Shown here: one piece after another, positions 33,987 through 43,010 of the stretch
Layout of the letters: the number at the start of each line of letters is the position of its first letter
Position numbering within the stretch: position 1 is the stretch's first letter
From: Candidatus Gastranaerophilales bacterium
GTDB lineage: Bacteria; Cyanobacteriota; Vampirovibrionia; Gastranaerophilales; Gastranaerophilaceae
Direction: 5' to 3'
Length of the DNA stretch: 53,189 nucleotides
Assembly: GCA_944325315.1 (NCBI GenBank)
Contig: CALVAA010000012.1
Coordinates: 1 to 53,189, forward strand
Made by a program: the position numbers and the translations under genes
The notes under the pieces: model-generated
Databases searched by the model: none
What the model was told of the DNA's origin: nothing
Seen by the model: only the letters and a program-made list of their open reading frames with translations

Positions 33987-36239
33987 ATGCAAAAGATTTC
34001 AAACGATATAAATCTTAAACAAGAACAACTGCAATCTCATCTGCCTGTAAGTGATGCGATTAAAAACAGCAGTGAAAATTTAATAAATATAATAAATTTC
34101 TCAAGAAGAAATTTAAACAGCATAATTATTGTTAAAAAAGACGGCACAAAAGAAAAATATAATATTGAAAAAGTTGTCGAAGCAATTAAAAAATCAGCAA
34201 CAAGAATGCTTGTTGAATTTAGTGATAAAGAAATTAAAGACATTTGCAATTTTGTAAATAAGTCAGTTCTGGAAATGAATAAAGACGAAGTTGAAATTGC
34301 TCAAATGCATAATATTGTTGAAAGTGCACTCCAGGCAATTAGTCCTTCGGTTGCCGAAAGCTACAGAAACTATAGAAACTATAAAACAGACTTTGTCCAC
34401 ATGCTTGATAAGGTTTATCAAGAATCGCAAAGGATTATGTATATAGGCGATAAAGAAAACGCCAATGCTGATTCTACTTTAGTTTCAACAAAACGTTCTT
34501 TAATATTTAACGAATTAAATAAAGAACTGTATAAAAAGTTCTTTTTAACAGTTGAAGACAAACAAGCAATCAAAGAAGGTTACATCTATATCCATGATAT
34601 GTCCGCAAGACGTGATACCATGAACTGCTGCTTATTTGATGTGGCTACCGTTTTAAAGGGCGGTTTTGAAATGGGCAACATTTGGTATAATGAACCAAAA
34701 AGCTTGGATGTTGCTTTTGATGTTATAGGCGATATTGTCATGGCGGCAGCAAGCCAGCAATATGGCGGATTTACCGTTCCTGAAGTTGATAAAATTCTTG
34801 CTCCCTTTGCTAAAAAAACTTATGACAGACAATACAACAGATACATCTGCATGGGACTTTCTTTTGAAAAAGCAAAAGAAGAAGCAATGAAGGATGTTAA
34901 AAACGATTATGAGCAAGGTTTTCAAGGCTGGGAATACAAGTTTAATACAGTAGCAAGTTCACGTGGCGATTATCCTTTTATTAATGTAACAGCAGGACTT
35001 GGACAGAGTGAATTTGAAGTAATGGCAACACTTGCTCTTTTGAAAACCCGTCAAGGCGGACAAGGCAAAAAAGAATGTAAAAAACCGGTATTGTTTCCAA
35101 AAATTGTATTTTTATATGATGAAGAATTGCACGGAGAAGGAAAACCTCTCGAAAATTTATTTAAAGCAGGGGTTGAATGCTCTCAAAAAACAATGTATCC
35201 GGATTGGCTTTCGCTTTCAGGTGAAGGATATGTTGCTTCAATGTATAAAAAATATAAAAGAGTGGTTTCCCCGATGGGATGTCGTGCGTTTTTATCTCCA
35301 TGGTATGAAAAAGGCGGCATGGACCCTATAGATGAAAACGATAAACCTGTTTTTGTCGGAAGGTTTAATATTGGAGCAATAAGTCTTCATTTACCCATGA
35401 TTTACGCTAAAGCAAAACAAGAAAGCAAAGACTTTTATGAAGTATTGGATTACTATATGAATTTAATCAGAAAAATTCATATAAGAACATATGAATACTT
35501 AGGAGAAATGAGAGCTTCGGTTAATCCTTTAGCTTATTGCGAAGGCGGATTCTACGGAGGACATTTAAAACATAATGACAAAATCAAACCTCTTTTAAAA
35601 TCAGCAACAGCATCGTTTGGAATTACTGCATTAAATGAACTGCAGGAACTTCATAACGGAAAATCCCTTGTAGAAGACGGAGAATTTGCTCTTGAAGTTA
35701 TGAGATATATTAATAAAAAAGTAAATGAATTTAAATATGAAGACGGTCGTTTATACGCTCTATACGGTACACCGGCTGAAAATTTATGCGGTTTGCAGGT
35801 AAAACAATTTAGAAAAAAATACGGTATTATCGGAAATGTTTCAGACAAACCATATGTATCAAATTCTTTCCATTGTCATGTGAGCGAACAGATTAGCCCA
35901 ATTCAAAAGCAAGACCTTGAAGGAAGATTTTGGGACTTAATGAATGGCGGAAAAATTCAATATGTAAAATATCCGATTTCATACAACAAAGGTGCCGTGG
36001 AAACCTTAATACGACGTGCTATGAAAATGGGATTTTACGAAGGTGTTAATCTTTCTTTATCTTATTGTGATGATTGCGGACACCAAGAACTTAATATGGA
36101 TGTTTGTCCAAAGTGTGGGTCTAAAAATTTAACCAAAATTGACAGAATGAATGGCTATCTTGCTTATTCAAGAGTAAAAGGAGATTCTAGGCTGGCTGAT
36201 CACAAAATGGAAGAAATTAAAGACAGAGTTTCTATGTAA
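33987..36239 (+). CDS. nrdD: Anaerobic (class III) ribonucleoside-triphosphate reductase NrdD
   Basis: Oxygen-sensitive glycyl-radical enzyme that makes dNTPs from NTPs. 750 aa: an N-terminal ATP-cone (KKDGTKEKYNIEKVVEAI, about 50-140) for allosteric control, a catalytic barrel with MNCCLFDVATVLKGG, GLGQSEFEVMATLALL and MRASVNPLAYCEGG, a C-terminal zinc ribbon (C694, C697, C707, C710), and the glycyl-radical loop RMNGYLAYSR with Gly723. A taggagg ribosome site lies before the ATG. The activase NrdG is not in the window. The loop residue before Gly is Asn, rather than the Cys of the E. coli-type RxCGYL loop. Confidence 0.95.
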   Translation: MQKISNDINLKQEQLQSHLPVSDAIKNSSENLINIINFSRRNLNSIIIVKKDGTKEKYNIEKVVEAIKKSATRMLVEFSDKEIKDICNFVNKSVLEMNKDEVEIAQMHNIVESALQAISPSVAESYRNYRNYKTDFVHMLDKVYQESQRIMYIGDKENANADSTLVSTKRSLIFNELNKELYKKFFLTVEDKQAIKEGYIYIHDMSARRDTMNCCLFDVATVLKGGFEMGNIWYNEPKSLDVAFDVIGDIVMAAASQQYGGFTVPEVDKILAPFAKKTYDRQYNRYICMGLSFEKAKEEAMKDVKNDYEQGFQGWEYKFNTVASSRGDYPFINVTAGLGQSEFEVMATLALLKTRQGGQGKKECKKPVLFPKIVFLYDEELHGEGKPLENLFKAGVECSQKTMYPDWLSLSGEGYVASMYKKYKRVVSPMGCRAFLSPWYEKGGMDPIDENDKPVFVGRFNIGAISLHLPMIYAKAKQESKDFYEVLDYYMNLIRKIHIRTYEYLGEMRASVNPLAYCEGGFYGGHLKHNDKIKPLLKSATASFGITALNELQELHNGKSLVEDGEFALEVMRYINKKVNEFKYEDGRLYALYGTPAENLCGLQVKQFRKKYGIIGNVSDKPYVSNSFHCHVSEQISPIQKQDLEGRFWDLMNGGKIQYVKYPISYNKGAVETLIRRAMKMGFYEGVNLSLSYCDDCGHQELNMDVCPKCGSKNLTKIDRMNGYLAYSRVKGDSRLADHKMEEIKDRVSM

Positions 36240-36241
36240 AT

Positions 36242-36270
36242 AATAAGCCGGATATTTAATCCTGCTTATT
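36242..36270 (+). terminator. Terminator of nrdD
   Basis: Arms AATAAGCCGGAT and ATCCTGCTTATT (11 of 12 paired, 5-base loop), 3 bases beyond the nrdD stop. The trailing T run is weak. Confidence 0.55.
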
Positions 36271-36375
36271 TACTATATCTGCACAAATTGTCATTATAAG
36301 TTAATATTGCATTGACTTATAACAGCAGGTTTGGTAATATAGCATAAAATAATACAATAATATGAGAGCATTACA

Positions 36376-37155
36376 ATGAAGGTGTTAATTTTAGCTGGAG
36401 GCTTAGGAACAAGACTAAGTGAAGAGACTGAAGTCAAACCAAAACCCATGGTTGAAATTGGCGGTAAGCCCATACTATGGCACATACTAAAAATTTATTC
36501 GCATTTTGGATTTAACGATTTTATTATTCTAACAGGCTACAAATCCCATATTATTAAAGACTACTTTATAAACTACTACCATAGATACTCCGATATCACT
36601 GTTAATATGCTGGATAACAGCGTTGAAATTCATAAAACAAGAAATGAACCCTGGAAAGTGACAATGCTTTATACAGGAAAAGATACAATGACCGGCGGAC
36701 GCATTAAAAAAGCACAAAACTATATCAACAATGAACCATTTTTGCTTACATACGGCGATGGTGTAGCGGATATAAATATCAATAAGCTAATTGATTTTCA
36801 CAAAAAATCCGGTAAAGTTGCAACTCTAACAGCAATTCAGCCTACAGGCAGGTTTGGAGTATTGAATATAGATAACAACGATAATATCTTATCATTCACG
36901 GAAAAACCAACAAACAACAATGCTTGGGTTAATGGCGGGTTTTTTGTTCTTGAACCTGAAGTATTTAAATATATTGACAATAATGACAGTACAATTTTTG
37001 AATGCGAGCCGCTTGAAAAATTGGCACAAGACGGACAATTAGGAGCATACAAACACAGAGGGTTCTGGAAATCAATGGATACATTGAGAGATAAAAACGA
37101 ACTAACTAAAATGTGGTTGTCTAAAAATGCTCCTTGGGCAGTTTGGAGCAATTAA
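36376..37155 (+). CDS. rfbF: Glucose-1-phosphate cytidylyltransferase RfbF (DdhA)
   Basis: Makes CDP-glucose from CTP and glucose-1-phosphate, the entry to CDP-deoxysugars. 259 aa with LAGGLGTRLSEET (6-18), KPKPMVEIGGKPILWH, the family's YHRYSDITVNM segment, TGGRIKKA, and FWKSMDTLRDKNEL near the end. First gene of the rightward part of the sugar cluster; rfbG follows after one base. A ga-rich ribosome site is present before the ATG. Confidence 0.95.
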   Translation: MKVLILAGGLGTRLSEETEVKPKPMVEIGGKPILWHILKIYSHFGFNDFIILTGYKSHIIKDYFINYYHRYSDITVNMLDNSVEIHKTRNEPWKVTMLYTGKDTMTGGRIKKAQNYINNEPFLLTYGDGVADININKLIDFHKKSGKVATLTAIQPTGRFGVLNIDNNDNILSFTEKPTNNNAWVNGGFFVLEPEVFKYIDNNDSTIFECEPLEKLAQDGQLGAYKHRGFWKSMDTLRDKNELTKMWLSKNAPWAVWSN

Positions 37156-37156
37156 A

Positions 37157-38200
37157 TTGAACAGTTTCAATAATATCTACAAAAACAAAAAAGTATTTTT
37201 AACAGGACACACAGGCTTTAAAGGCTCTTGGTTAAATTTATGGCTTAAAAAACTAGGGGCTGAAGTTTTCGGCTACTCTTTAAAGCCCAATACAAATCCT
37301 TCACTACACAATATTTTAAAAGCAGATAACGGAATTTTGGGAGATATTTTAGATACAAAAACACTTGAAAAATCTATGATAGATTTCCAACCCGATATAA
37401 TATTTCACCTTGCAGCGCAACCCGTAGTAAGGCTATCTTATCGAGAGCCGGTTAATACTTATATGACAAATGTTATTGGGACTTTAAATGTCTTAGAAGC
37501 AGCAAGAAAATGCCCGAGTGTTAAAGCTTTTGTAAATATAACCACTGATAAGTGCTATGAAAATAAAGAAATAAAAAGAGCCTACAAGGAAGATGACCCT
37601 ATGGGAGGGTATGATATGTATTCTTCTTCAAAAGGCTGCGTTGAAATAATGTCTGCTTCTTATCGCCGCTCTTTTTTAAAAAACGGTTTTAATCTTGCAA
37701 CCGCAAGAGCGGGAAATGTCATCGGAGGGGGGGATTGGACAGTTGATAGACTCCTTGTTGATTGCATAGTTGCTATTCAAAACAATCAAACAATCCAAAT
37801 CAGATACCCTAATTCAATTAGACCCTGGCAATTTGTTTTAGAACCTTTAGCCGGTTATTTAAGACTTGGTGAATTACTTTTAACTGAAGGCAAAAGATAT
37901 GCTCAAGGTTTTAACTTTGGGCCAAATGAAGCATACAGTGTTATAGAAGTTGTAGAAAAAACAATACAATGCTACGGTAAAGGCAAGGTAATAATAAACA
38001 AAGACAACAGTCTCCATGAAGCAGGACTTTTAATGCTTGACAACAAAAAAGCAAAAGATGTTTTAAATTGGAAACCGCAATACAATATAGATGAAGCAAT
38101 TCATAAAACAGTTGAATGGTATAAATCTTTTTATAATAGCGATGATATGGAAAAAATTTCCATTAAACAAATAGATGAATACGAGGAAAAAATAAAATGA
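37157..38200 (+). CDS. rfbG: CDP-glucose 4,6-dehydratase RfbG (DdhB)
   Basis: Converts CDP-glucose to CDP-4-keto-6-deoxyglucose. 347 aa from TTG 37157, one base after the rfbF stop, with ggag 8 bases before it; an ATG at 37127 inside rfbF has no ribosome site. Short-chain dehydrogenase features: FLTGHTGFKGSW (Rossmann), HLAAQPVVRLSY, TTDKCYENKE, the catalytic YxxxK as YSSSK, and SIRPWQFVLEP. It overlaps the next gene at ATGA. No ddhC-type 3-dehydrase follows, so the pathway leaves the standard 3,6-dideoxyhexose route here. Confidence 0.94.
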   Translation: MNSFNNIYKNKKVFLTGHTGFKGSWLNLWLKKLGAEVFGYSLKPNTNPSLHNILKADNGILGDILDTKTLEKSMIDFQPDIIFHLAAQPVVRLSYREPVNTYMTNVIGTLNVLEAARKCPSVKAFVNITTDKCYENKEIKRAYKEDDPMGGYDMYSSSKGCVEIMSASYRRSFLKNGFNLATARAGNVIGGGDWTVDRLLVDCIVAIQNNQTIQIRYPNSIRPWQFVLEPLAGYLRLGELLLTEGKRYAQGFNFGPNEAYSVIEVVEKTIQCYGKGKVIINKDNSLHEAGLLMLDNKKAKDVLNWKPQYNIDEAIHKTVEWYKSFYNSDDMEKISIKQIDEYEEKIK

Positions 38201-39183
38201 CTACTCTTTCTATACTAATGCCTGTCTATAATGTTGGAGATGTGCTTGAGGAATACTTACCAAAGCTTTTAGATATTACTAAAGGCTATGATATAGAAAT
38301 TATAATTGTAGATAATAATTCAAATGATAATACACAACAGGTTTTAGAAAAATATAGCGATAAAATAAAATATTTTAAAAACGAAAAAAACATAGGCGGA
38401 AGCGGCAACTGCCTTAAATTATTATCTTTAGCAAAAGGAAAGTATTCAATTTGCATTGGCAAAAACCGCATTTTTAATAAAGAACTTTTTTCTAAACTTA
38501 TAAATCTTCTTGAAACTTCAGACTATGATTTTATCTCTGTAAATTCTCCTTATAGAGTACAGTTACCATCTAAACTATACACAGATATAAATGATATTTT
38601 AGATAATCTTGGCTGGCATTTGACTTTGGTTTCTTCAATAATATTTAACAAAAGAGTTCTTAAAGATATTCAAGAGTATGAAAAATATATAAAAAGCGAA
38701 TTAGTCCATAGTGCAATTTTATACCATTGCGTTTTAAACAAAAACTCAAAAGTATACTTTGACTCAAGACCTTTTGTTGATGGTTTTAACCATAAAAATT
38801 CAGCTTCTCAATGGATGGGCGAGGTTGTTGTTTATATGGCTAAAATGGTAGATTTAATGACAGAACTAAAAGGAGATATTAAAAAAGAATCAAGATACAA
38901 GTGGATTAAAGACCTTTCAGGCAAAAATCACGCCTATTGGTTTAATGTCGCTTTTTATAAAAAGCTTGAAAGAGAATGCGGCTTTAAAATATATCATTGT
39001 TTTAAATATTACAAATATTTTAAATACTTTTCTCCAACCCATCCTTTAAAGGCAGCATCTATAGTGTTTTTTGAAAGGCTAAAAATAAATATACCAAAAT
39101 TCTTTTTTAATAAAACTAAAAAAGGAAACACAAGAAATATTAAACTGTTGGGCGGTTTAATAAATTACAGTTATACCAAATAA
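38197..39183 (+). CDS. GT2-like glycosyltransferase, degenerate DxD
   Basis: 328 aa with the family 2 N-terminus TTLSILMPVYNVGDVLEEY (2-20) and IIIVDNNSNDNTQQVLE (about 32-48), then YFKNEKNIGGSGNC. Where the metal-binding DxD is expected (about residue 90) it has ICIGKNRIFNKE. The C-terminal half is basic and unassigned (KYYKYFKYFSPTHPLKAA). It starts in the rfbG stop (ATGA), so it is the third gene of the rightward operon. It could transfer the sugar made here, or be non-catalytic. Confidence 0.8.
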   Translation: MTTLSILMPVYNVGDVLEEYLPKLLDITKGYDIEIIIVDNNSNDNTQQVLEKYSDKIKYFKNEKNIGGSGNCLKLLSLAKGKYSICIGKNRIFNKELFSKLINLLETSDYDFISVNSPYRVQLPSKLYTDINDILDNLGWHLTLVSSIIFNKRVLKDIQEYEKYIKSELVHSAILYHCVLNKNSKVYFDSRPFVDGFNHKNSASQWMGEVVVYMAKMVDLMTELKGDIKKESRYKWIKDLSGKNHAYWFNVAFYKKLERECGFKIYHCFKYYKYFKYFSPTHPLKAASIVFFERLKINIPKFFFNKTKKGNTRNIKLLGGLINYSYTK

Positions 39184-40275
39184 TTATTGAGCATACAAAA
39201 CCGTTTCATAAGCGCTTGGGCCGTAATGGCGCAATTTAAAGGTGTATTTTGGGTTCAATTCAAGCAATAAATCAGGAATTTCCCACATATCACTTGGCTT
39301 ATGATAAACACAAATTGCAAGTTTCGGTTTTTGTTTTTTAATAATTTCTTTTGCCCCTAAAAGCGCATTTAATTCTGCTCCTTCAATATCCATTTTTATA
39401 AATGTAATCTTTTCACCCTCTAAAACTTCATCCAATTTGCACGTTTTAATTTCTACAATCTTGTCTTGTTCTTTTTTGATATCATTTTTAACAATATTTG
39501 AAAAACCGCTGGAGGTATTATTAAAGCTCAATATTTCTTCTTTATCCCAAACCCCGAGATTAAACAGTTCAACATCTTTTAATTTGGCTAAATTAATTTT
39601 ACAATTTTCATAGTTTGTTTTATCTGCTTCAAATGCAAATATCTTTCTGTATCTTCCAAGACACCATCTTGCAAAATCATAGCAGGTATCGCCATCTAAT
39701 ACACCGCAATCGACAAACGTTTCTTCATTTTGCGGTGAAAATACTTGAAAATATTGAGGTACTAGAGAATTAGAAGGCAAAAATGCAAAAATATTTGATT
39801 CACTAAAGCCTAAATCCATTAATTGTTTTTTAATGGCAATTTGCGCCCTAAAAGTTGGAACACTTATAACTACAAAAGAATTATGAATATCTTCATTTTG
39901 AGCATAATAGTTTGGATTGTATATTGGTAAAGTTTTTGATTCCAGTGAAGATAAAATTGAAGTTTGAATATCAATAAGGGGCTGATTTATGACCGTTTGA
40001 ACTTTATTATCCAAATAACCCGCTATATTGAATTCTCTAAGGCAAGCTGCAAGAAAAATTCCGTTATACCCCCCTCCAAAGATTAGGATTTTTTTATAGG
40101 AATTTTTAATTAATTTTTCTTTTAATCCTAAAATTCCGCCATAGCCGTCTATTTTTTCAAGCATTTGCCAGATTAAATCCTGATTTGAGGTTAAAGAAAA
40201 GTTTAATCTATTGTCGTATATAATTCTTGATTCTTCATCAACTATTCTTGAGCGAACTTTTTTAAAATTTTCCAT
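39184..40275 (-). CDS. FkbM-family methyltransferase with N-terminal Rossmann-like module
   Basis: 363 aa. Residues about 62-165 form a sugar-biosynthesis Rossmann-like module (KILIFGGGYNGIFLAACL, IAGYLDNKV, FVVISVPTF); residues about 185-363 are an FkbM SAM methyltransferase (ETFVDCGVLDGDTCYDFA, IFAFEADKTNYENC, FIKMDIEGAELNALLGA). Probably methylates a sugar. Last gene of the leftward operon; its start overlaps the transketolase C-half gene by 14 bases, and its stop abuts the GT2 stop. Confidence 0.85.
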   Translation of the reverse strand: MENFKKVRSRIVDEESRIIYDNRLNFSLTSNQDLIWQMLEKIDGYGGILGLKEKLIKNSYKKILIFGGGYNGIFLAACLREFNIAGYLDNKVQTVINQPLIDIQTSILSSLESKTLPIYNPNYYAQNEDIHNSFVVISVPTFRAQIAIKKQLMDLGFSESNIFAFLPSNSLVPQYFQVFSPQNEETFVDCGVLDGDTCYDFARWCLGRYRKIFAFEADKTNYENCKINLAKLKDVELFNLGVWDKEEILSFNNTSSGFSNIVKNDIKKEQDKIVEIKTCKLDEVLEGEKITFIKMDIEGAELNALLGAKEIIKKQKPKLAICVYHKPSDMWEIPDLLLELNPKYTFKLRHYGPSAYETVLYAQ

Positions 40276-41197
40276 TTTTATCTCCTAAAATCATTTGTTT
40301 AACTTTATTATAAATACATTCCTCATTTAGCTTATATGTATCTATAATATCTTTATACCAGCCAAACTCATTGGCAAACTCATTATTTAAACCCATTTTT
40401 TCAAAAAGAAAACAACCCTTGCCCGCTAAACAATCCGATACAATACTTGCTAAACCGCCTTGTATTTGGTGTTCTTCAATTGTTAAAAGTCTTTTTGTTT
40501 TTTGAACAGACTCAATTATTGTCTTTTTATCAACAGGTTTTAGAGAAGAAACATTAATTATTTCAGCATTTATTCCTTCTTTTTTAAGTTTATTTGCTGC
40601 TTTAATTGCTTCAGCTATAATATTACCCGTTGTTAAAAGCGTTATATCAGAACCTTCTAAATATATTTTGCTTTTTTGCGGTATAAATTCAGGCTCATCA
40701 TCATATATTTCTGTTTCAAAACATTTGCCAATTCTAATGTAAACGGGCGTTTTAAGAGCAAGCGAAGCCTTTAATACAGGAGGAAGTTCATTTACGCTTG
40801 CAGGCGCAAACAAAGAAAGATTAGGCAAAGCCCTTAATACAGAGATGTCTTCTGTTGAATGGTGCGTTGCACCAAAATTATTAATTTTAAATCCAGCGCC
40901 AAAGCCTACAAAAACCACACCAAGGTTTTGCATACAAGTATTGCATCTTAAAAATTCAAAAGCACGATAAGCAATAAACGCTCCAACACCATATACAATA
41001 GGGCTAAAACCTTCTTTAGCAAGACCGGCCGCTGCACCCAGCGCATTACATTCTGCTATTCCAAAGTCATAGCATCTTTTTGGAAATTCATCTAAAAAAG
41101 CTTGATAGTTTAAAAAATCGTTATCAGTTGTAATTAGAACTACCTTATCGTTTTCTTCCATTATATTAAATACTGTTTGTTCAAATTTCTTTTTCAT
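40262..41197 (-). CDS. Transketolase-like C-terminal subunit
   Basis: 311 aa carrying the pyrimidine-binding and C-terminal domains of a two-gene transketolase. GIAECNALGAAAGLAKEGF holds the ThDP-activating Glu; later come AFLRCN-like EFLRCNTCMQNLGVVFVG, HHSTEDISVLRALP, and TIEEHQIQGGLASIVSD in the C-terminal fold. It overlaps the N-half gene at ATGA. Split transketolases of this kind occur in secondary or polysaccharide pathways and move two-carbon ketol units. Confidence 0.88.
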   Translation of the reverse strand: MKKKFEQTVFNIMEENDKVVLITTDNDFLNYQAFLDEFPKRCYDFGIAECNALGAAAGLAKEGFSPIVYGVGAFIAYRAFEFLRCNTCMQNLGVVFVGFGAGFKINNFGATHHSTEDISVLRALPNLSLFAPASVNELPPVLKASLALKTPVYIRIGKCFETEIYDDEPEFIPQKSKIYLEGSDITLLTTGNIIAEAIKAANKLKKEGINAEIINVSSLKPVDKKTIIESVQKTKRLLTIEEHQIQGGLASIVSDCLAGKGCFLFEKMGLNNEFANEFGWYKDIIDTYKLNEECIYNKVKQMILGDKNGKF

Positions 41198-42003
41198 ACC
41201 ATTCTAAGCTCGTTTATAATAATTTCCATTTCATCTTTTGAGGGTTTTTTGCCATGGTAGTTTAGTCTATTTTCAAGATATTTTGACCCCTTACCTTTAA
41301 TTGTATTTGCTATAATTACCCTTGGTTTATTTGAATTAGAACCTCTTTCAATTTTGAGCGCAGGAATTATTTGACTATAATTGTGACCGTCTATTTCAAC
41401 ACAATCAAACCCAATTGCTTCAAGCCTTTTATTTAAATTGCCCAATGACATTACTTTATCAACATATCCGCTTACTTGTAAATTATTTTTATCTATTATC
41501 CAAACTAAATTATTTAATTTAAATTGAACAATAGAATGCGCAGCTTCCCAAATAGAACCTTCTTGGCATTCTCCGTCGCCTGTCATTACATAAGTTATTG
41601 CATTTGTATTTTTAATTCTTTGACTCAAAGCAACCCCTACACCAAAAGAAAGACCATGACCTAAGCTTCCTGTATGCGCTTCAACACCCGGCACGGTTGA
41701 AGTGGCAAGTCCTCCCAGACGAGTTCCTTTTTTAGCAAATGAAAATAACTCGTCTTCCATAAAATATCCGGCTTTTGCTAAAACACTGTAAAGTGCAAGT
41801 GTACTATGACCTTTAGCTATAAATTTATCCGGATTTTTAATTTTTGATATTGGATAAATATTTAAAACATTTCCAAAATACAGTGCACATAATAATTCTA
41901 CGCAAGAAAAAGAAGATGTAATGTGTCCTTCATTGGTGGCTTTGTTAATTTCTAATATTTTTTTTCTAATATCAAATGCGATTTTTTGTAATTCTTTATT
42001 CAT
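41194..42003 (-). CDS. Transketolase-like N-terminal (ThDP-binding) subunit
   Basis: 269 aa from ATG 42003, which follows agag and starts 11 bases after the stop of the preceding gene; an earlier start would overlap that gene and lack support. It binds the ThDP diphosphate: GHITSSFSCVELLCALYF, AKGHSTLALYSVL, EAHTGSLGHGLSFGVG, and the motif GDGECQEGSIWEAAHS...NLVWIIDKNN. Its partner is the next gene. A housekeeping transketolase is normally a single 650-aa chain, so this is a dedicated pathway enzyme. Confidence 0.9.
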   Translation of the reverse strand: MNKELQKIAFDIRKKILEINKATNEGHITSSFSCVELLCALYFGNVLNIYPISKIKNPDKFIAKGHSTLALYSVLAKAGYFMEDELFSFAKKGTRLGGLATSTVPGVEAHTGSLGHGLSFGVGVALSQRIKNTNAITYVMTGDGECQEGSIWEAAHSIVQFKLNNLVWIIDKNNLQVSGYVDKVMSLGNLNKRLEAIGFDCVEIDGHNYSQIIPALKIERGSNSNKPRVIIANTIKGKGSKYLENRLNYHGKKPSKDEMEIIINELRMV

Positions 42004-42014
42004 ATATTTCTCTT

Positions 42015-43010
42015 TTAGCCTGTCACAAAATCCCAACATTCATTTCCAAAAGGTAAATAAGGTAATTTTTCATTTGTAATATCTATTATTTCTAAATTAT
42101 CAAGATTAAATGCTTTAAATATCTTTTTAAAATCTATTGCACTATAGCCATCCAATGGTGTAGTTTGCAAAGGAAAATCATACTTACGCATTTCTACATC
42201 CAATATCATGCCTGAAGCATTATTATTTAATAATACCACTTTAATTGGAATTTTGTGCTCTTTTAAATATTGCAGTTCTTGAATATTAAACATTAAACCT
42301 TGGTCTCCGCTAAAGCAAATAACAGGTTTTTTATAAGCCCAATAAGCTCCAATTGCTTTTGGCAAAGAACAGCCTAAAGCTCCAAAGGATTTTGAATAAA
42401 TTAATCTGTTATTTACTCCAGAGTATTCATAAGCATACGATAATAAAAGTTGATTATTTCCGACATCACAGGTAAATATAGTATCAAATTCAGCTTCTTT
42501 TAATATTTTAACGATTTTTCTTATGCCATTATTTATATCAATTTCTTTTAAACGATTTTTTACAGACACACAAAAGTCAAACCATTGAGTGTCTTTAAAA
42601 GTTAAATTTAATTTAGGTAAAAACTCTTTTAAATCTGCTTTAATATTTATCCAATTAGGATAGATATTTTCCTTTTTATTAACATCAACACAAATAAACT
42701 TCTTTTGAAATATAGGCTTAAAAGTTAAACTGTCTTTATTGAATTGTAAACGATTTCCAAGTGATATGATTAAATCTGATTTTGATAGTATATAATTAGA
42801 ATACCTTGTCCCATGACTTCCTATAAAACCAAAATAGTTTTTATAACCGGAATAAATATCCTGAGAAAATCTGCTTGATAAAACAGGAACAGAAGAATTC
42901 AAAACCAGATTTTTAAACTCTTCTATTGCCCCGGATAGCCTTACACCGTCTCCAATAAGAAAAACCGGACGCTTTGAATTATTAAGCTCTTTTTGGATAG
43001 TATTTATCAT
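42015..43010 (-). CDS. ThDP enzyme C-terminal subunit (acetolactate-synthase/decarboxylase type)
   Basis: 331 aa from ATG 43010 (ribosome site aaagagga), overlapping the previous gene as ATGA. It contains the central domain of acetolactate-synthase-like enzymes (KRPVFLIGDGVRLSGA, FIGSHGTRYSN, DLIISLGNRLQ) and the ThDP diphosphate domain (TCDVGNNQLL, FGALGCSLPKAIGA, GDQGLMFNIQELQ...VVLLNNNASG). The motif begins GDQG. It lacks the pyrimidine domain, which is encoded by the upstream gene; the two together equal one normal 500-aa enzyme. Confidence 0.85.
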   Translation of the reverse strand: MINTIQKELNNSKRPVFLIGDGVRLSGAIEEFKNLVLNSSVPVLSSRFSQDIYSGYKNYFGFIGSHGTRYSNYILSKSDLIISLGNRLQFNKDSLTFKPIFQKKFICVDVNKKENIYPNWINIKADLKEFLPKLNLTFKDTQWFDFCVSVKNRLKEIDINNGIRKIVKILKEAEFDTIFTCDVGNNQLLLSYAYEYSGVNNRLIYSKSFGALGCSLPKAIGAYWAYKKPVICFSGDQGLMFNIQELQYLKEHKIPIKVVLLNNNASGMILDVEMRKYDFPLQTTPLDGYSAIDFKKIFKAFNLDNLEIIDITNEKLPYLPFGNECWDFVTG

